Below, in pieces: positions 15,600-22,774 of a stretch of DNA of 22,774 nucleotides. Position 1 is the first letter of the stretch; each line of letters begins with the position of its first letter. The position numbers were made by a program, and so were the translations under genes. The notes under the pieces were generated by a model. It did no database searches, was not told the DNA's origin, and was given only the letters and a program-made list of their open reading frames with translations. Source of the stretch: Bacillota bacterium (GTDB lineage Bacteria; Bacillota_I; Bacilli_A; RFN20; CAG-826); NCBI GenBank assembly GCA_023457325.1, contig JAEWLX010000025.1, positions 1 through 22,774 of the forward strand, written 5' to 3'.

Positions 15600-15750
15600 T
15601 GCATGTAATGCAGCATGTAAATACTCCTTGTCCGATGTCAGGAACAACTGTGAAATAGTAGCCTAAGCTCAACGGTGAAATTTGATCCATGACATCCGAA
15701 GGATGGAATTTGCACCTCTTGCTTTATATTGCGAAATATAAGGAAAGGAG
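15600..15750 (+). ncRNA. Structured rpsD leader, probably S4 autoregulatory
   Basis: The leader is about 160 bases, long for one small gene, and contains mutually exclusive pairings. GATGTCA (15634-15640) is complementary to TGACATC (15690-15696), whereas CATCC (15693-15697) can instead pair with GGATG (15701-15705). A 9-bp hairpin capped by a GCGA tetraloop (15722-15743) ends right at the ribosome site. S4 represses rpsD through its leader in Bacillus; the same is inferred here from position and structure. I could not match it to the known leader consensus. Confidence 0.6.
15722..15743 (+). other. GCGA-tetraloop hairpin against the rpsD ribosome site
   Basis: TTATATT (15724-15730), loop GCGA, AATATAA (15735-15741), extended by C-G and T-G pairs to 15722-15743. 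AAAGGAG (15744-15750) follows without a gap, so folding of this GNRA-capped stem or the structure around it could affect ribosome access. Confidence 0.65.
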
Positions 15751-15760
15751 AAAATAGAAC

Positions 15761-16366
15761 ATGAGATTTACTGGTTCAGATTACAAACGTTCACGTCGTC
15801 TTGGTTTTTCAACGCTCGAAACAGGTGAAGAACTTAGAAAAAGACCTTATGGTCCCGGACAACACGGCAACGCTCGCAAAAGAAAACCTTCTGAATACGG
15901 AAAACAATTAGTTGAAAAACAAAAACTACGTCATATGTACGGAGTTAATGAACGTCAATTCCGCCGTCTCTTCAATATCGCGACAAAATCCGATGAAGTT
16001 ACTGGTATTGCTTTCTTCCGCATTTTAGAATCAAGACTCGATAACCTCGTCTTTAGAATGGGTTTTTCCAGAACAAGACGCGGCGCCAAACAACTTGTTA
16101 ATCACGGTCACGTGACCGTAAATGGCAAGAAGGTTGACATCTCATCATACCTTTGTTCGGTTAATGATGTGGTCGGCATTCGTGAGTCAAGCAAGTCACT
16201 TAAAGTGATTAAAGAAGCTCTTGAAAGCAAGCCATCATCGGTTGGCTATGTCAAAGTCGACAGCGCCAAACTCGAAGGAACCCTTGTTCGCATGCCCGAC
16301 CGTAATGAACTTCCGGCCGACATCAACGAAGCGCAAATCATTGAATACTACAACCGCTTGCTCTAA
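15761..16366 (+). CDS. rpsD: 30S ribosomal protein S4
   Basis: Primary 16S rRNA-binding protein that starts 30S assembly, and the probable repressor of its own leader. The N-terminal region runs MRFTGSDYKRSRRLG, then KLRHMYGVNERQFRRLF, and an S4 RNA-binding domain with RLDNLVFRMGFSRTRRGAKQ and VNHGHVTVNGK. The 201 residues are normal. It lacks the N-terminal zinc cysteines found in some S4 proteins, so it is the cysteine-free form, as in Bacillus. A single-gene unit with its own promoter and terminator. Confidence 0.98.
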   Translation: MRFTGSDYKRSRRLGFSTLETGEELRKRPYGPGQHGNARKRKPSEYGKQLVEKQKLRHMYGVNERQFRRLFNIATKSDEVTGIAFFRILESRLDNLVFRMGFSRTRRGAKQLVNHGHVTVNGKKVDISSYLCSVNDVVGIRESSKSLKVIKEALESKPSSVGYVKVDSAKLEGTLVRMPDRNELPADINEAQIIEYYNRLL

Positions 16367-16384
16367 TATTTGATTTTAAAAAAC

Positions 16385-16410
16385 AAAAAGACCCATTGGG
16401 TCTTTTTTTA
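16385..16410. terminator. Bidirectional terminator between rpsD and tyrS
   Basis: AAAAAGACCC (16385-16394), loop ATT, GGGTCTTTTT (16398-16407). The stem is flanked by A on one side and T on the other, so it can end both rpsD (+) and the tyrS operon (-). Confidence 0.93.
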
Positions 16411-16424
16411 TACGTTCGGTAAAT

Positions 16425-17678
16425 CTATTTAAGGTTAATTAGATAGTAATTCTTCTTACCGCGCCGCAGGACATAATATGAACCATGAAGTGCGTTCTGA
16501 CGAGAAAGTGGTCTCGTGCCATCTGTTACTTTCTCACCATTAAGCGATATGCTTCCGTTATTTAAAAACTCGCGAGCTTCGCGCTTCGATGACGCCGCCT
16601 TAGTTAAAAGCAAAGCATCTTCTAAAATAATATGCTCATCCACTTTAACTTCGAGATCACCTAGAACATCAACAAGGTTCTTTTCGCTCATCGTTTTAAA
16701 GTCGCCGGAAAAGAGCGATTCACTCATTTTTATTGCTTCATCAGCCTTATCTTTTCCGTGAATAACGCTTACTACTTCATATGCTAGTGTTTTTTGACCA
16801 TGGCGTAGACCAGGATTTTTTTCGTGTTCATAGGCAACATTTTCGATCTCGTTTTTATCAAGAAAAGTAAATACTTTTAGATAACGGATGGCGTCTGAGT
16901 CACTGACATTAATAAAGTATTGATAGAGTTTGTAAGGAGTTGTAATGTCTGGATCTAGATAAAGTGCGCCACCTTCCGATTTTCCAAACTTACGTCCGGT
17001 CGAATCAACGATGAGGTGACTTGTCATAACACCGACCTTAACATCGCTACCTTCGGCTTTTCTAATTAGTTCTAGGCCACTAGTGAGATTGCCCCACTGG
17101 TCGCTTCCACCGATTTGAATTCTACATCCGTGGTGACGATATAAGGTTAGAAAGTCGATTGCTTGTAGTAAGTTGTAAGAAAATTCAGTATAAGATATGC
17201 CGTTTTCTAAACGAGAGGCGATTATTTCTTTATTGAGCAAATAATTAATTGGAAAGTATTTTCCATAATCGCGAAGATAGTCAAGCATGCTTAATTTACT
17301 TAACCAGTCATAATTGTTGACAATAATACCTTTTTTCGGATCGTCGAGATTAATAAATCTCGCTAATTGATCTCTAATCGCGTTAGTGTTCTTAATTAAC
17401 TCTTCATTGTCTAATAAATTGCGCTCTTTTGATTTGCCAGATGGATCGCCAATCATACCTGTTGCACCACCAACGACGGGAATAACACGGTGGCCAGCTC
17501 TTTGAAGACGCATCAAAAGAGAAATCATAACAAAATTACCGATATGCATTGAAGCTGCACTTGGATCAAAACCACAATATATTGTTTGCGGGGTTGCGAG
17601 TAATTCTCTTATTTCTTTTTCATCGGAATAATCTTTTATTAAACCGCGATAATTAAGTTCATCAATGATGTTTGTCAT
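16425..17678 (-). CDS. tyrS: Tyrosyl-tRNA synthetase
   Basis: Class I synthetase charging tRNA-Tyr. Visible: GFDPSAASMHIGNF with the HIGH-type HIGN (45-48), the tyrosine/ATP site QIGGSDQWGN (188-197), the KMSKS-type loop KFGKS (230-234) and a C-terminal S4-like RNA-binding domain (about 350-410). The 417 residues are typical. The ribosome site AAGGAG overlaps the TAA stop of the LacI-type gene, and the ATG follows 3 bases after that stop, so the two are in one operon. There is no T-box in front, unlike tyrS of many Bacilli. Last gene before the bidirectional terminator. Confidence 0.98.
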   Translation of the reverse strand: MTNIIDELNYRGLIKDYSDEKEIRELLATPQTIYCGFDPSAASMHIGNFVMISLLMRLQRAGHRVIPVVGGATGMIGDPSGKSKERNLLDNEELIKNTNAIRDQLARFINLDDPKKGIIVNNYDWLSKLSMLDYLRDYGKYFPINYLLNKEIIASRLENGISYTEFSYNLLQAIDFLTLYRHHGCRIQIGGSDQWGNLTSGLELIRKAEGSDVKVGVMTSHLIVDSTGRKFGKSEGGALYLDPDITTPYKLYQYFINVSDSDAIRYLKVFTFLDKNEIENVAYEHEKNPGLRHGQKTLAYEVVSVIHGKDKADEAIKMSESLFSGDFKTMSEKNLVDVLGDLEVKVDEHIILEDALLLTKAASSKREAREFLNNGSISLNGEKVTDGTRPLSRQNALHGSYYVLRRGKKNYYLINLK

Positions 17679-17681
17679 TTT

Positions 17682-18683
17682 TTACTCCTTTGTGCTGTTG
17701 CGGGCGGTGAATGTCGATTCAAACTTATAAGCTTTTTCGTTAAGTTCACCATTAAGCAAATCGACTAACATATACATCGCTCTTTTGCCGACTTCCTGCA
17801 TGTTGATATAGAAACTTGAAAGAGTTGGGCGAATAATTTCTGCATATTTAGTGCCAATAATCGATACAACCTCGACATCATCTGGGACCTTTAAGCCCGA
17901 ATCAGTCGCAGCGTTAACGATGGCGGCGCCAATCGAGTCACGATAGGCGATAAAAAAGCCTCTGCGATGTTTTTTAAAATATTCCATAAAGTCCAAATAG
18001 GTCCGTTCTGAAGAGTCATCAACATTAAATATCCGATACGGAACATCGATTTCGGTGTGAAAATCAATGAAAGACTTTTCAATACGGGCCAGTAAACGAC
18101 CAGCATTATGAACATGAAGGAAAACGGCTGGCTTCATATCGTTTTTTTCATAACGGGTTTTGAGCATTTTCTTGAATGCGTGTTCATAACCAAAGTTAAT
18201 GCACCCGACACGGTCACCAGTAATTTTGGTGTTAATTACCATTGTCGGAACTGAGTATGAATTTATTTTTTCGATATCTTCCTTGTCGAGCTGATCATCA
18301 AAAATAATGACACCGTCAACGTGTGAAGTAATAACCTTTTCGACCATGGCGATGGCATCACTTCTTGAATAAGAAGTCACGAATAACGTCAGTACAAAGC
18401 CTTTTTCTTTAGCGACTTCGGTTATACCATTTAACATATTTGCTATATAAACATAGTTAGCCGAGGGAATAACAATTCCGATGTTTGTTGTGACATTCGT
18501 GGCCAAGGCACGAGCAAGTCCGCTTGGTTTATAACCTAATCTTTGAATGGTTGCTTCGACTTTTCGGCGAGTCGTTTCAGTAACATTTCCTTGTTTGTTT
18601 ATCACGCGCGAAACGGTTGCTAAAGAAACACCACTTGCTTTTGCAACTTCATAAATTGTAACTCTATCTTTTAAATAATCCAT
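17682..18683 (-). CDS. LacI-family transcriptional regulator, CcpA-like
   Basis: DNA-binding regulator of 333 residues. Helix-turn-helix at 8-30 (VTIYEVAKASGVSLATVSRV), hinge helix around 48-60 (LGYKPSGLARALA), then the periplasmic-binding-like effector domain. In Bacillus subtilis ccpA lies near tyrS, and the hinge resembles CcpA, so a CcpA-type role is plausible, but I see nothing that proves HPr-Ser-P binding. It starts at an ATG preceded by AGGGG. The promoter contains palindromes in and next to the -10 box, suggesting autoregulation, and a near-copy of one of them covers the pfkA -10 box. It is followed by tyrS after 3 bases. Confident of the family, less of the CcpA identity. Confidence 0.93.
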   Translation of the reverse strand: MDYLKDRVTIYEVAKASGVSLATVSRVINKQGNVTETTRRKVEATIQRLGYKPSGLARALATNVTTNIGIVIPSANYVYIANMLNGITEVAKEKGFVLTLFVTSYSRSDAIAMVEKVITSHVDGVIIFDDQLDKEDIEKINSYSVPTMVINTKITGDRVGCINFGYEHAFKKMLKTRYEKNDMKPAVFLHVHNAGRLLARIEKSFIDFHTEIDVPYRIFNVDDSSERTYLDFMEYFKKHRRGFFIAYRDSIGAAIVNAATDSGLKVPDDVEVVSIIGTKYAEIIRPTLSSFYINMQEVGKRAMYMLVDLLNGELNEKAYKFESTFTARNSTKE

Positions 18684-18701
18684 TTTTCAAACCCCTGTGC
18701 T

Positions 18702-18751
18702 ATTCATAGTATATGAAAATATTTTCATAAGCAACAGAGACGTTTTCATAA
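18702..18751 (-). promoter_or_regulatory. Promoter and operator cluster of the LacI-type gene
   Basis: On the minus strand the -10 box is TATACT (plus-strand 18708-18713), with a weak -35 TTGCTT 15 bases up (18729-18734). Two inverted repeats overlap here: TTCATA-N3-TATGAA (18703-18717), covering the -10 box, and the perfect 18-bp palindrome TATGAAAATATTTTCATA (18712-18729), filling the spacer. A third copy of the half-site TTTTCATA lies at 18743-18750, 21 bp (two helical turns) from the copy at 18722. This is a classic layout for repression by a dimeric regulator. It fills most of the 74-base gap after pncB. Confidence 0.72.
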
Positions 18752-18757
18752 AGGGCG

Positions 18758-19858
18758 TTAATAAATAGGATAAGGTACCGCATGCAAACGATTCGAAGGA
18801 ATGTTTCGACGCCCTTCTTTGGCTTGGGGCTTTCCGTCAAGCATAACAAGATCGCCGGTAAAACCAATAGTCGTGTTGTTAACAAAAGCCGTTCCCACAC
18901 CATACATATCAACGGGAACGCCTAACTTAACCCATTGCGTAATTTTGTTAACATCGAAGCTGCTGGAAACAACGATTTTAACATAGTTAAATCCTTCACT
19001 ATCAAGAGCTTTTCTCAAAGCAAAAATGAGTTCTTTACAAACACCATGTGCATCAAATTGTGATGTATCTTTATTATCAAAATAATGATCGACTAATGCT
19101 TTTGAAGTATCAACCCTAACAGCCTTTAAATCCGTCTTTAAGTATCTCGCTAACATTAGTGAGTCATGGACAACATTATTATTGTAATCAATTAAGGCCG
19201 TCACCTTTTCGTTTGGAAAAGTTTTGCGGTACAAATCAGCAGCTTTAATAATGTCACCTCCGCACACTTGAATAAGGGCGTGGGGCATTGTCCCCATTCC
19301 TTTTCCTCCCCACCAATAACCTTGGGCATCAGTACTGACTTTATTTATACCTGCAACATATGTTGCATAACCATCGCCAACTTGTGTTAAATAATCATCT
19401 TGTCGATCAGCCATCGAAAAACAGGGTGTATCTTTCAACTGTGAAACAACGCGATATACATTCGTGGCCACACTGCTACGCCGAGCAAGAATACCATCGA
19501 TCATGCTTTCTAAAAAGCCGAAATGCTCGTACTTACCAGTTACTTTTAAGACTGGTTCATTCGCATCGACAATATCGCCGTCATTTAGAGCCTCAATCGC
19601 AATATGCTGTGGCTCGATAGCGAAGGTATGAATTAAGGCAATTGCTTCATCAACTCCACAAACCATCGCTTGCTCTGTTCGTTGAAAAAACTGCATGGTC
19701 ACGATATGGCCTGGGTTATGTTCTTTAACGATGTCACGGGCCCTTAAAAAGTAATTCGCGGCATAAAAGCCTGTCCGAAGTTTTTCATCAAACTGAAAAG
19801 TTCGATTGGTGAGTCGAGATATTTTTCCTTGTTCTTTTAATCTTATTTCTAATTCCAT
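18758..19858 (-). CDS. pncB: Nicotinate phosphoribosyltransferase
   Basis: Salvages nicotinate to nicotinate mononucleotide for NAD synthesis. Recognised from the compact NAPRTase pattern: early TGFYAANYFLRARDIV, a histidine/arginine-containing core around YWWGGKGMGTMPHALIQ, a DYNNN segment, and the phosphate-binding end (VDMYGVGTAFVNN). The 366 residues indicate the short form, not the roughly 480-residue Bacillus PncB. The ribosome site AAGGAG overlaps the ytpR stop, and the ATG comes 3 bases after it. It is the fifth gene of the minus-strand cluster; the LacI gene follows after 74 bases with its own promoter. Substrate preference (nicotinate versus nicotinamide) is inferred from the family. 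Confidence 0.88.
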   Translation of the reverse strand: MELEIRLKEQGKISRLTNRTFQFDEKLRTGFYAANYFLRARDIVKEHNPGHIVTMQFFQRTEQAMVCGVDEAIALIHTFAIEPQHIAIEALNDGDIVDANEPVLKVTGKYEHFGFLESMIDGILARRSSVATNVYRVVSQLKDTPCFSMADRQDDYLTQVGDGYATYVAGINKVSTDAQGYWWGGKGMGTMPHALIQVCGGDIIKAADLYRKTFPNEKVTALIDYNNNVVHDSLMLARYLKTDLKAVRVDTSKALVDHYFDNKDTSQFDAHGVCKELIFALRKALDSEGFNYVKIVVSSSFDVNKITQWVKLGVPVDMYGVGTAFVNNTTIGFTGDLVMLDGKPQAKEGRRNIPSNRLHAVPYPIY

Positions 19859-19861
19859 GTC

Positions 19862-20464
19862 TTACTCCTTTGCAAAAAAATCTTGGCCTATTTCCATAAA
19901 CTCGTCAATAAAAAAATAACCATCATCCTCGTTTTCATTAAGCAAGTTTAAATCACTTTTTAAACATAGTTTACCTTCAAAGAACACATTGCCATGTTCC
20001 TCTACTCCAACGCTTTGACCATTGCCTAAGATAGTCCCTGCTAAAGCGATGACTACTAAAGTATTTACTTCTACCTGAGAACTAATCAAGTTTACATATA
20101 TTACACGACTGCCGATATCAATTTTTCCAATCCTTCCGCTTTCTTCTTCGCCCTCGATTGTTTCGATAACTTGCCCGACGACAAAACCTGATTCATTTTG
20201 ATAAGCAAGAGCTGATAAGCCGTGATTAAGCAAAATGTGATTAATTACATCGAGAAACTCACTAGCAGGATTAACAATCATTCCTTGTGCTTTGATTCTG
20301 ACAATTTCGGAAATGGCAAAAATATTAATGCCGATTAGCTCATCATCATGGAAAATAAGGGTTATATTGTCCCTTTTTTCGTGTTTGTTAGCCTTTTTTT
20401 GACTACCAAAAAGAATCATTAAGACATCGCCAATCGTATGATAATTGTAAAAGAGACGATACAT
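19862..20464 (-). CDS. ytpR: YtpR-type protein with tRNA-binding domain
   Basis: A 200-residue protein of the Bacillus YtpR type: an N-terminal domain starting MYRLFYNYHTIGDVLMI (about 1-90, the DUF4479 type), then an OB-fold tRNA-binding domain (about 95-190) like those of PheT and MetG C-termini. The OB domain is diverged: the loop that normally reads HPNAD is GEEES-like here, and the segment around ALAGTILGNG is retained. The cellular role of YtpR is not settled. It sits between an M42 peptidase gene and pncB, with its ATG immediately after the peptidase stop. Position next to the YtoP-like peptidase and trmB matches the Bacillus neighbourhood and supports the call. Confidence 0.82.
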   Translation of the reverse strand: MYRLFYNYHTIGDVLMILFGSQKKANKHEKRDNITLIFHDDELIGINIFAISEIVRIKAQGMIVNPASEFLDVINHILLNHGLSALAYQNESGFVVGQVIETIEGEEESGRIGKIDIGSRVIYVNLISSQVEVNTLVVIALAGTILGNGQSVGVEEHGNVFFEGKLCLKSDLNLLNENEDDGYFFIDEFMEIGQDFFAKE

Positions 20465-21559
20465 TTATTGTCGGGCTTTCTTTAAGGCTAAAAGTGTCTT
20501 ATTATCGAGATTTCTTAAGATGTATAGCAATGATTTTTTGGCCGCTAAGTAATCGTCAACATCTATCATGGAACTTGGTGAATGAATTCCTCTTGCGCAA
20601 ATGCAATGAGTTAAGGTTAATGCACCAGAATTAGCTTTGTGAATCGCGCCAGCATCCGTACCACCAGGCGAATCAAAGTATTGATATTTGACGCCAGTAT
20701 TTTGACAGGCCTTGATTTGTAAATCAAGCAACTCAGGAAAAGCAATCATCGAGCGATCTAAATAGCGAATCAAAACGCCCTCGCCTAGTTTTCCATATTC
20801 ATTTTTATCATCGCCGATATCGCGCGCTGGTGAGCAGTCAAGGACGATAGCTAGATCAGGTTTAATGGCCTGTGCAGATGTTTGCGCACCGCGTAAACCA
20901 ACTTCCTCTTGAACGTTCGCACCAAGATAAAGGTCATATGGTAGTTGCTCATTTGCTAATTCATCAAGAAGATCAAGCAATAAGGCAATGCCGTAACGAT
21001 TATCAAATGCTTTCGCTAATAATCTTTGTCCATCATTCAATACTTTAAAGTCGCCTAAGATAACGATTGAGTTACCAATGCAAACCCCAGCTTTCTCCGC
21101 GTCTTCTTTTGAGACAAAGCCAAAATCAAATAACAAGTCATCAATAAATTTATCTTCGCTTACTTGGCCGTTTTTATCTTTTTTCAAATGAGGAGGAATC
21201 GAGGTAATAGCCCCAAAATACTTACGACCGTCTTTCACTTTAAGAACAACGCGTTGTGAGGCGAGGTTTTCCTTACTATGTCCACCTAACGGTGCGGCTT
21301 TAATTAAACCGTTATCCATAATATAAAGGACCATAAAACCAATCTCATCCATATGTCCGGCCAGCATAACTTTGAAAGCCTTGGGATGATTCGCTTTTTT
21401 ATAAGCATAAATGCTGCCTAGGTTATCACTGACTATGGGCAGTCCTTTGCTTTCAAATTCCTTTTTTAAAAACAAGCGGACTTCATCTTCAGCGCCAGAA
21501 ACAGCTATTAATTGTGTCGCTTTTTCAAGCAAAGATAATTGGCGATTAGTAAGTTTCAT
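20465..21559 (-). CDS. M42-family aminopeptidase (YtoP/glutamyl aminopeptidase type)
   Basis: Cytoplasmic dinuclear metal aminopeptidase of the tetrahedral M42 family. Metal and catalytic residues are visible: His69 and Asp71 (AGHMDEIGF), bridging Asp186 (AFDNRYG), Glu218 and Glu219 (VQEEVGLRG), Asp241 (LDCSPARD) and His326 (RGIHSP). The 364 residues are typical. The Bacillus equivalent in the same place is YtoP. Its ATG follows the trmB TAA directly, and AGGAGG lies within the last codons of trmB. Likely trims peptides, complementing the PepV-type dipeptidase upstream. Exact substrate is unknown. Confidence 0.94.
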   Translation of the reverse strand: MKLTNRQLSLLEKATQLIAVSGAEDEVRLFLKKEFESKGLPIVSDNLGSIYAYKKANHPKAFKVMLAGHMDEIGFMVLYIMDNGLIKAAPLGGHSKENLASQRVVLKVKDGRKYFGAITSIPPHLKKDKNGQVSEDKFIDDLLFDFGFVSKEDAEKAGVCIGNSIVILGDFKVLNDGQRLLAKAFDNRYGIALLLDLLDELANEQLPYDLYLGANVQEEVGLRGAQTSAQAIKPDLAIVLDCSPARDIGDDKNEYGKLGEGVLIRYLDRSMIAFPELLDLQIKACQNTGVKYQYFDSPGGTDAGAIHKANSGALTLTHCICARGIHSPSSMIDVDDYLAAKKSLLYILRNLDNKTLLALKKARQ

Positions 21560-22183
21560 TTATGAATTCCTCCTAGCGATAATCCGTTTGATGGTCGTCC
21601 CTTCACTTCTAAATAGCTTTTCGTATTCTGTCATCGCATCGCCCTTTTCAACTTCTTGATAGTCATTGGTGGCCGAGATGATTTGAAAGGGACTATCGTT
21701 AATAGTTTGCAATGAATACTCATATAGCTCATCATTATCGCTTTTAAAATAAAGATGGCCTCCTACTTTCAGTATTCTAATATATTCTAACAACTTATCA
21801 GGAAAAGTGAGACGTCTTTTCTCGTGGCGTTTCTTTGGCCAAGGATCAGAAAAATTTAAGTAGATGGCATCAAACATCTGCTTTTTACAAGCAGGAAGAA
21901 TTTTGGCAATGTCATCAACGATGATGCGAACGTTTTTTAAGTCTTTTTCGACAATCTTTTTCGTGGCCATGGCGGCGACCATCGCCGATACTTCGACTGC
22001 TAAAAAGTGTATTTCAGGAAATAGTTCGGCTTTTTCAACGATAAAATCGCCTTTACCACAGCCAATTTCGATTTCTAATCGATTGAAAGCAAAAAAGGCC
22101 TTATCTTCCTCAATCGAAGTTAATACAATTTCACGGTGTTCTTCTAAATAAGGAAGGGCCCATGGTTTAAATCGCGTTCTCAC
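21560..22183 (-). CDS. trmB: tRNA (guanine-N7-)-methyltransferase
   Basis: Makes 7-methylguanosine at position 46 of tRNA using S-adenosylmethionine. Signatures: EIGCGKG (39-45) for the cofactor and LNFSDPWPKKRHEKRRL with the catalytic aspartate and the tRNA-contact lysines and arginines. The 207 residues fit. The start is GTG at 22181-22183, in a GTGA overlap with the PepV-type stop; AGGA lies eight bases upstream. No nearer in-frame ATG would keep the conserved N-terminus. Translationally coupled to the upstream dipeptidase gene. Confidence 0.97.
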   Translation of the reverse strand: MRTRFKPWALPYLEEHREIVLTSIEEDKAFFAFNRLEIEIGCGKGDFIVEKAELFPEIHFLAVEVSAMVAAMATKKIVEKDLKNVRIIVDDIAKILPACKKQMFDAIYLNFSDPWPKKRHEKRRLTFPDKLLEYIRILKVGGHLYFKSDNDELYEYSLQTINDSPFQIISATNDYQEVEKGDAMTEYEKLFRSEGTTIKRIIARRNS

Positions 22184-22774
22184 TTATTGTTTCCTAGAGC
22201 GTGAATCGCTCGTGCGTAAATTGCCATCGCCAAATAAAAATTATTTAAAATAATGTGCTCATCGGCCTCATGCATATGAGGATTATCGTCAGGAAAGGCC
22301 GCTCCAAAAGCAACAGTATTAGGTGCTTCTTTGGCATAAGTTCCTCCCCCCATTGTTACCGGTTTCGAACGCTTATCATAACTTTCGGTTCGATAGGCAT
22401 CTAACAAAATCTTGATAAGTTTTGATTTAAGAGGAAAAAGTAAGACGGGACTACGCGAATATATCTCGGTAGTAAGACCACTTGCTTCTTCAAACTTTTT
22501 AATAAACTCATTATCATTAACCTTTTCGGGATAGCGAAAATTGACTTTTAGTTCAAGAACTTTTCCGTCATAGTTAATAACCCCAACATTATATGTTGTC
22601 TCGCCAAGATCTTTACTGTGGGCAAAGCCATGAAAAGGTTTGCCATTATAATCTTTAAATTGCGCGACGATTTTTAAAAGGATGTCGTTTTGATAAAAGG
22701 CACCGAGAGTTTCTAAGGCAATCATACCAGCGTTAACGCCCACTTGCGGCGTTGAACCATGAGCAGATTTACCT
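22180..22774 (-). CDS. M20-family dipeptidase, PepV type, 5' end outside the window
   Basis: C-terminal part (about 197 codons) of a metallo-dipeptidase. The frame is open to the right edge, and its first residues read GKSAHGSTPQVGVNAG, the M20/PepV signature GKxAHGSxPxxGxNA. Towards the end, MGGGTYAKEAPNTVAFG and the metal-binding histidine region PHMHEADEHI are typical of PepV. PepV cleaves dipeptides and some tripeptides with broad specificity. The apparent GTG start at 22743 is internal. A full-length protein would be about 460 residues, so more than half is missing. First gene of the minus-strand cluster as seen here. The TGA stop overlaps the trmB start by 4 bases. Confidence 0.93.
   Translation of the reverse strand, partial: GKSAHGSTPQVGVNAGMIALETLGAFYQNDILLKIVAQFKDYNGKPFHGFAHSKDLGETTYNVGVINYDGKVLELKVNFRYPEKVNDNEFIKKFEEASGLTTEIYSRSPVLLFPLKSKLIKILLDAYRTESYDKRSKPVTMGGGTYAKEAPNTVAFGAAFPDDNPHMHEADEHIILNNFYLAMAIYARAIHALGNNK

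Noticed and set aside
18742..18756. Catabolite (cre) site in the lacI promoter
   Set aside because: On the minus strand ATGAAAACG matches half of the cre consensus but the other half fails; it fits better as a third TTTTCATA half-site.
1..22774. Mycoplasma-type genetic code (TGA as tryptophan)
   Set aside because: Several intact genes end at TGA and tryptophans are encoded by TGG.
1..22774. Mobile element, CRISPR array or defence island
   Set aside because: No transposase, integrase, regular repeats or nuclease cluster was seen; every long frame is a known core gene.

Overview
The window is a compact piece of low-G+C Gram-positive core chromosome, about 40% G+C by eye. TGA is used as a stop by several genes (ROK kinase, the iscS-type gene, the PepV-type gene), so this is the standard bacterial code, not the Mycoplasma code. 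Gene content (DnaB/DnaI-type primosome, EzrA, desulfurase plus short ThiI, YtpR, a T-box, an L20 leader) and several gene neighbourhoods match Bacilli, including Erysipelotrichia- and Acholeplasma-like relatives. Lineage is inferred; no rRNA is present. I see no mobile element, prophage, CRISPR array, tRNA or rRNA gene.

Layout. 1-3478 (+): 3' part of polA, then a single reading frame fusing MutM (Fpg) to CoaE. 3475-5633 (-): dnaB-dnaI primosome operon, whose stop codon overlaps that of the fusion gene. 5634-5904: divergent promoter region with DnaA-box-like sequences. 5905-7724 (+): pfkA and a ROK sugar kinase. 7721-9881: promoter, threonine T-box (specifier ACC) and thrS. 9888-11247: promoter, L20-type leader, infC (probable AUA start), rpmI, rplT and terminator. 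11270-15391 (-): ezrA, cysteine desulfurase and thiI. 15565-16410 (+): promoter, structured leader and rpsD, ending at a bidirectional terminator. 16425-22774 (-): tightly packed PepV-type dipeptidase (partial), trmB, M42 peptidase, ytpR, pncB, a LacI/CcpA-type regulator and tyrS.

How the genes fit together. The window covers DNA replication and repair, translation (two tRNA synthetases, IF3, L35, L20, S4), tRNA modification (ThiI, TrmB), the entry to glycolysis, NAD salvage, peptide breakdown and cell division. The most interesting features are regulatory. A 19-bp element in the lacI promoter recurs with 17 of 19 identities over the pfkA -10 box, suggesting that the LacI-type protein controls itself and the glycolytic pair. 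Other notable points are the MutM-CoaE fusion, the infC AUA start, and a tyrS gene placed directly behind the regulator with no T-box. I found no convincing new multi-gene system; this is mostly ordinary core genome.
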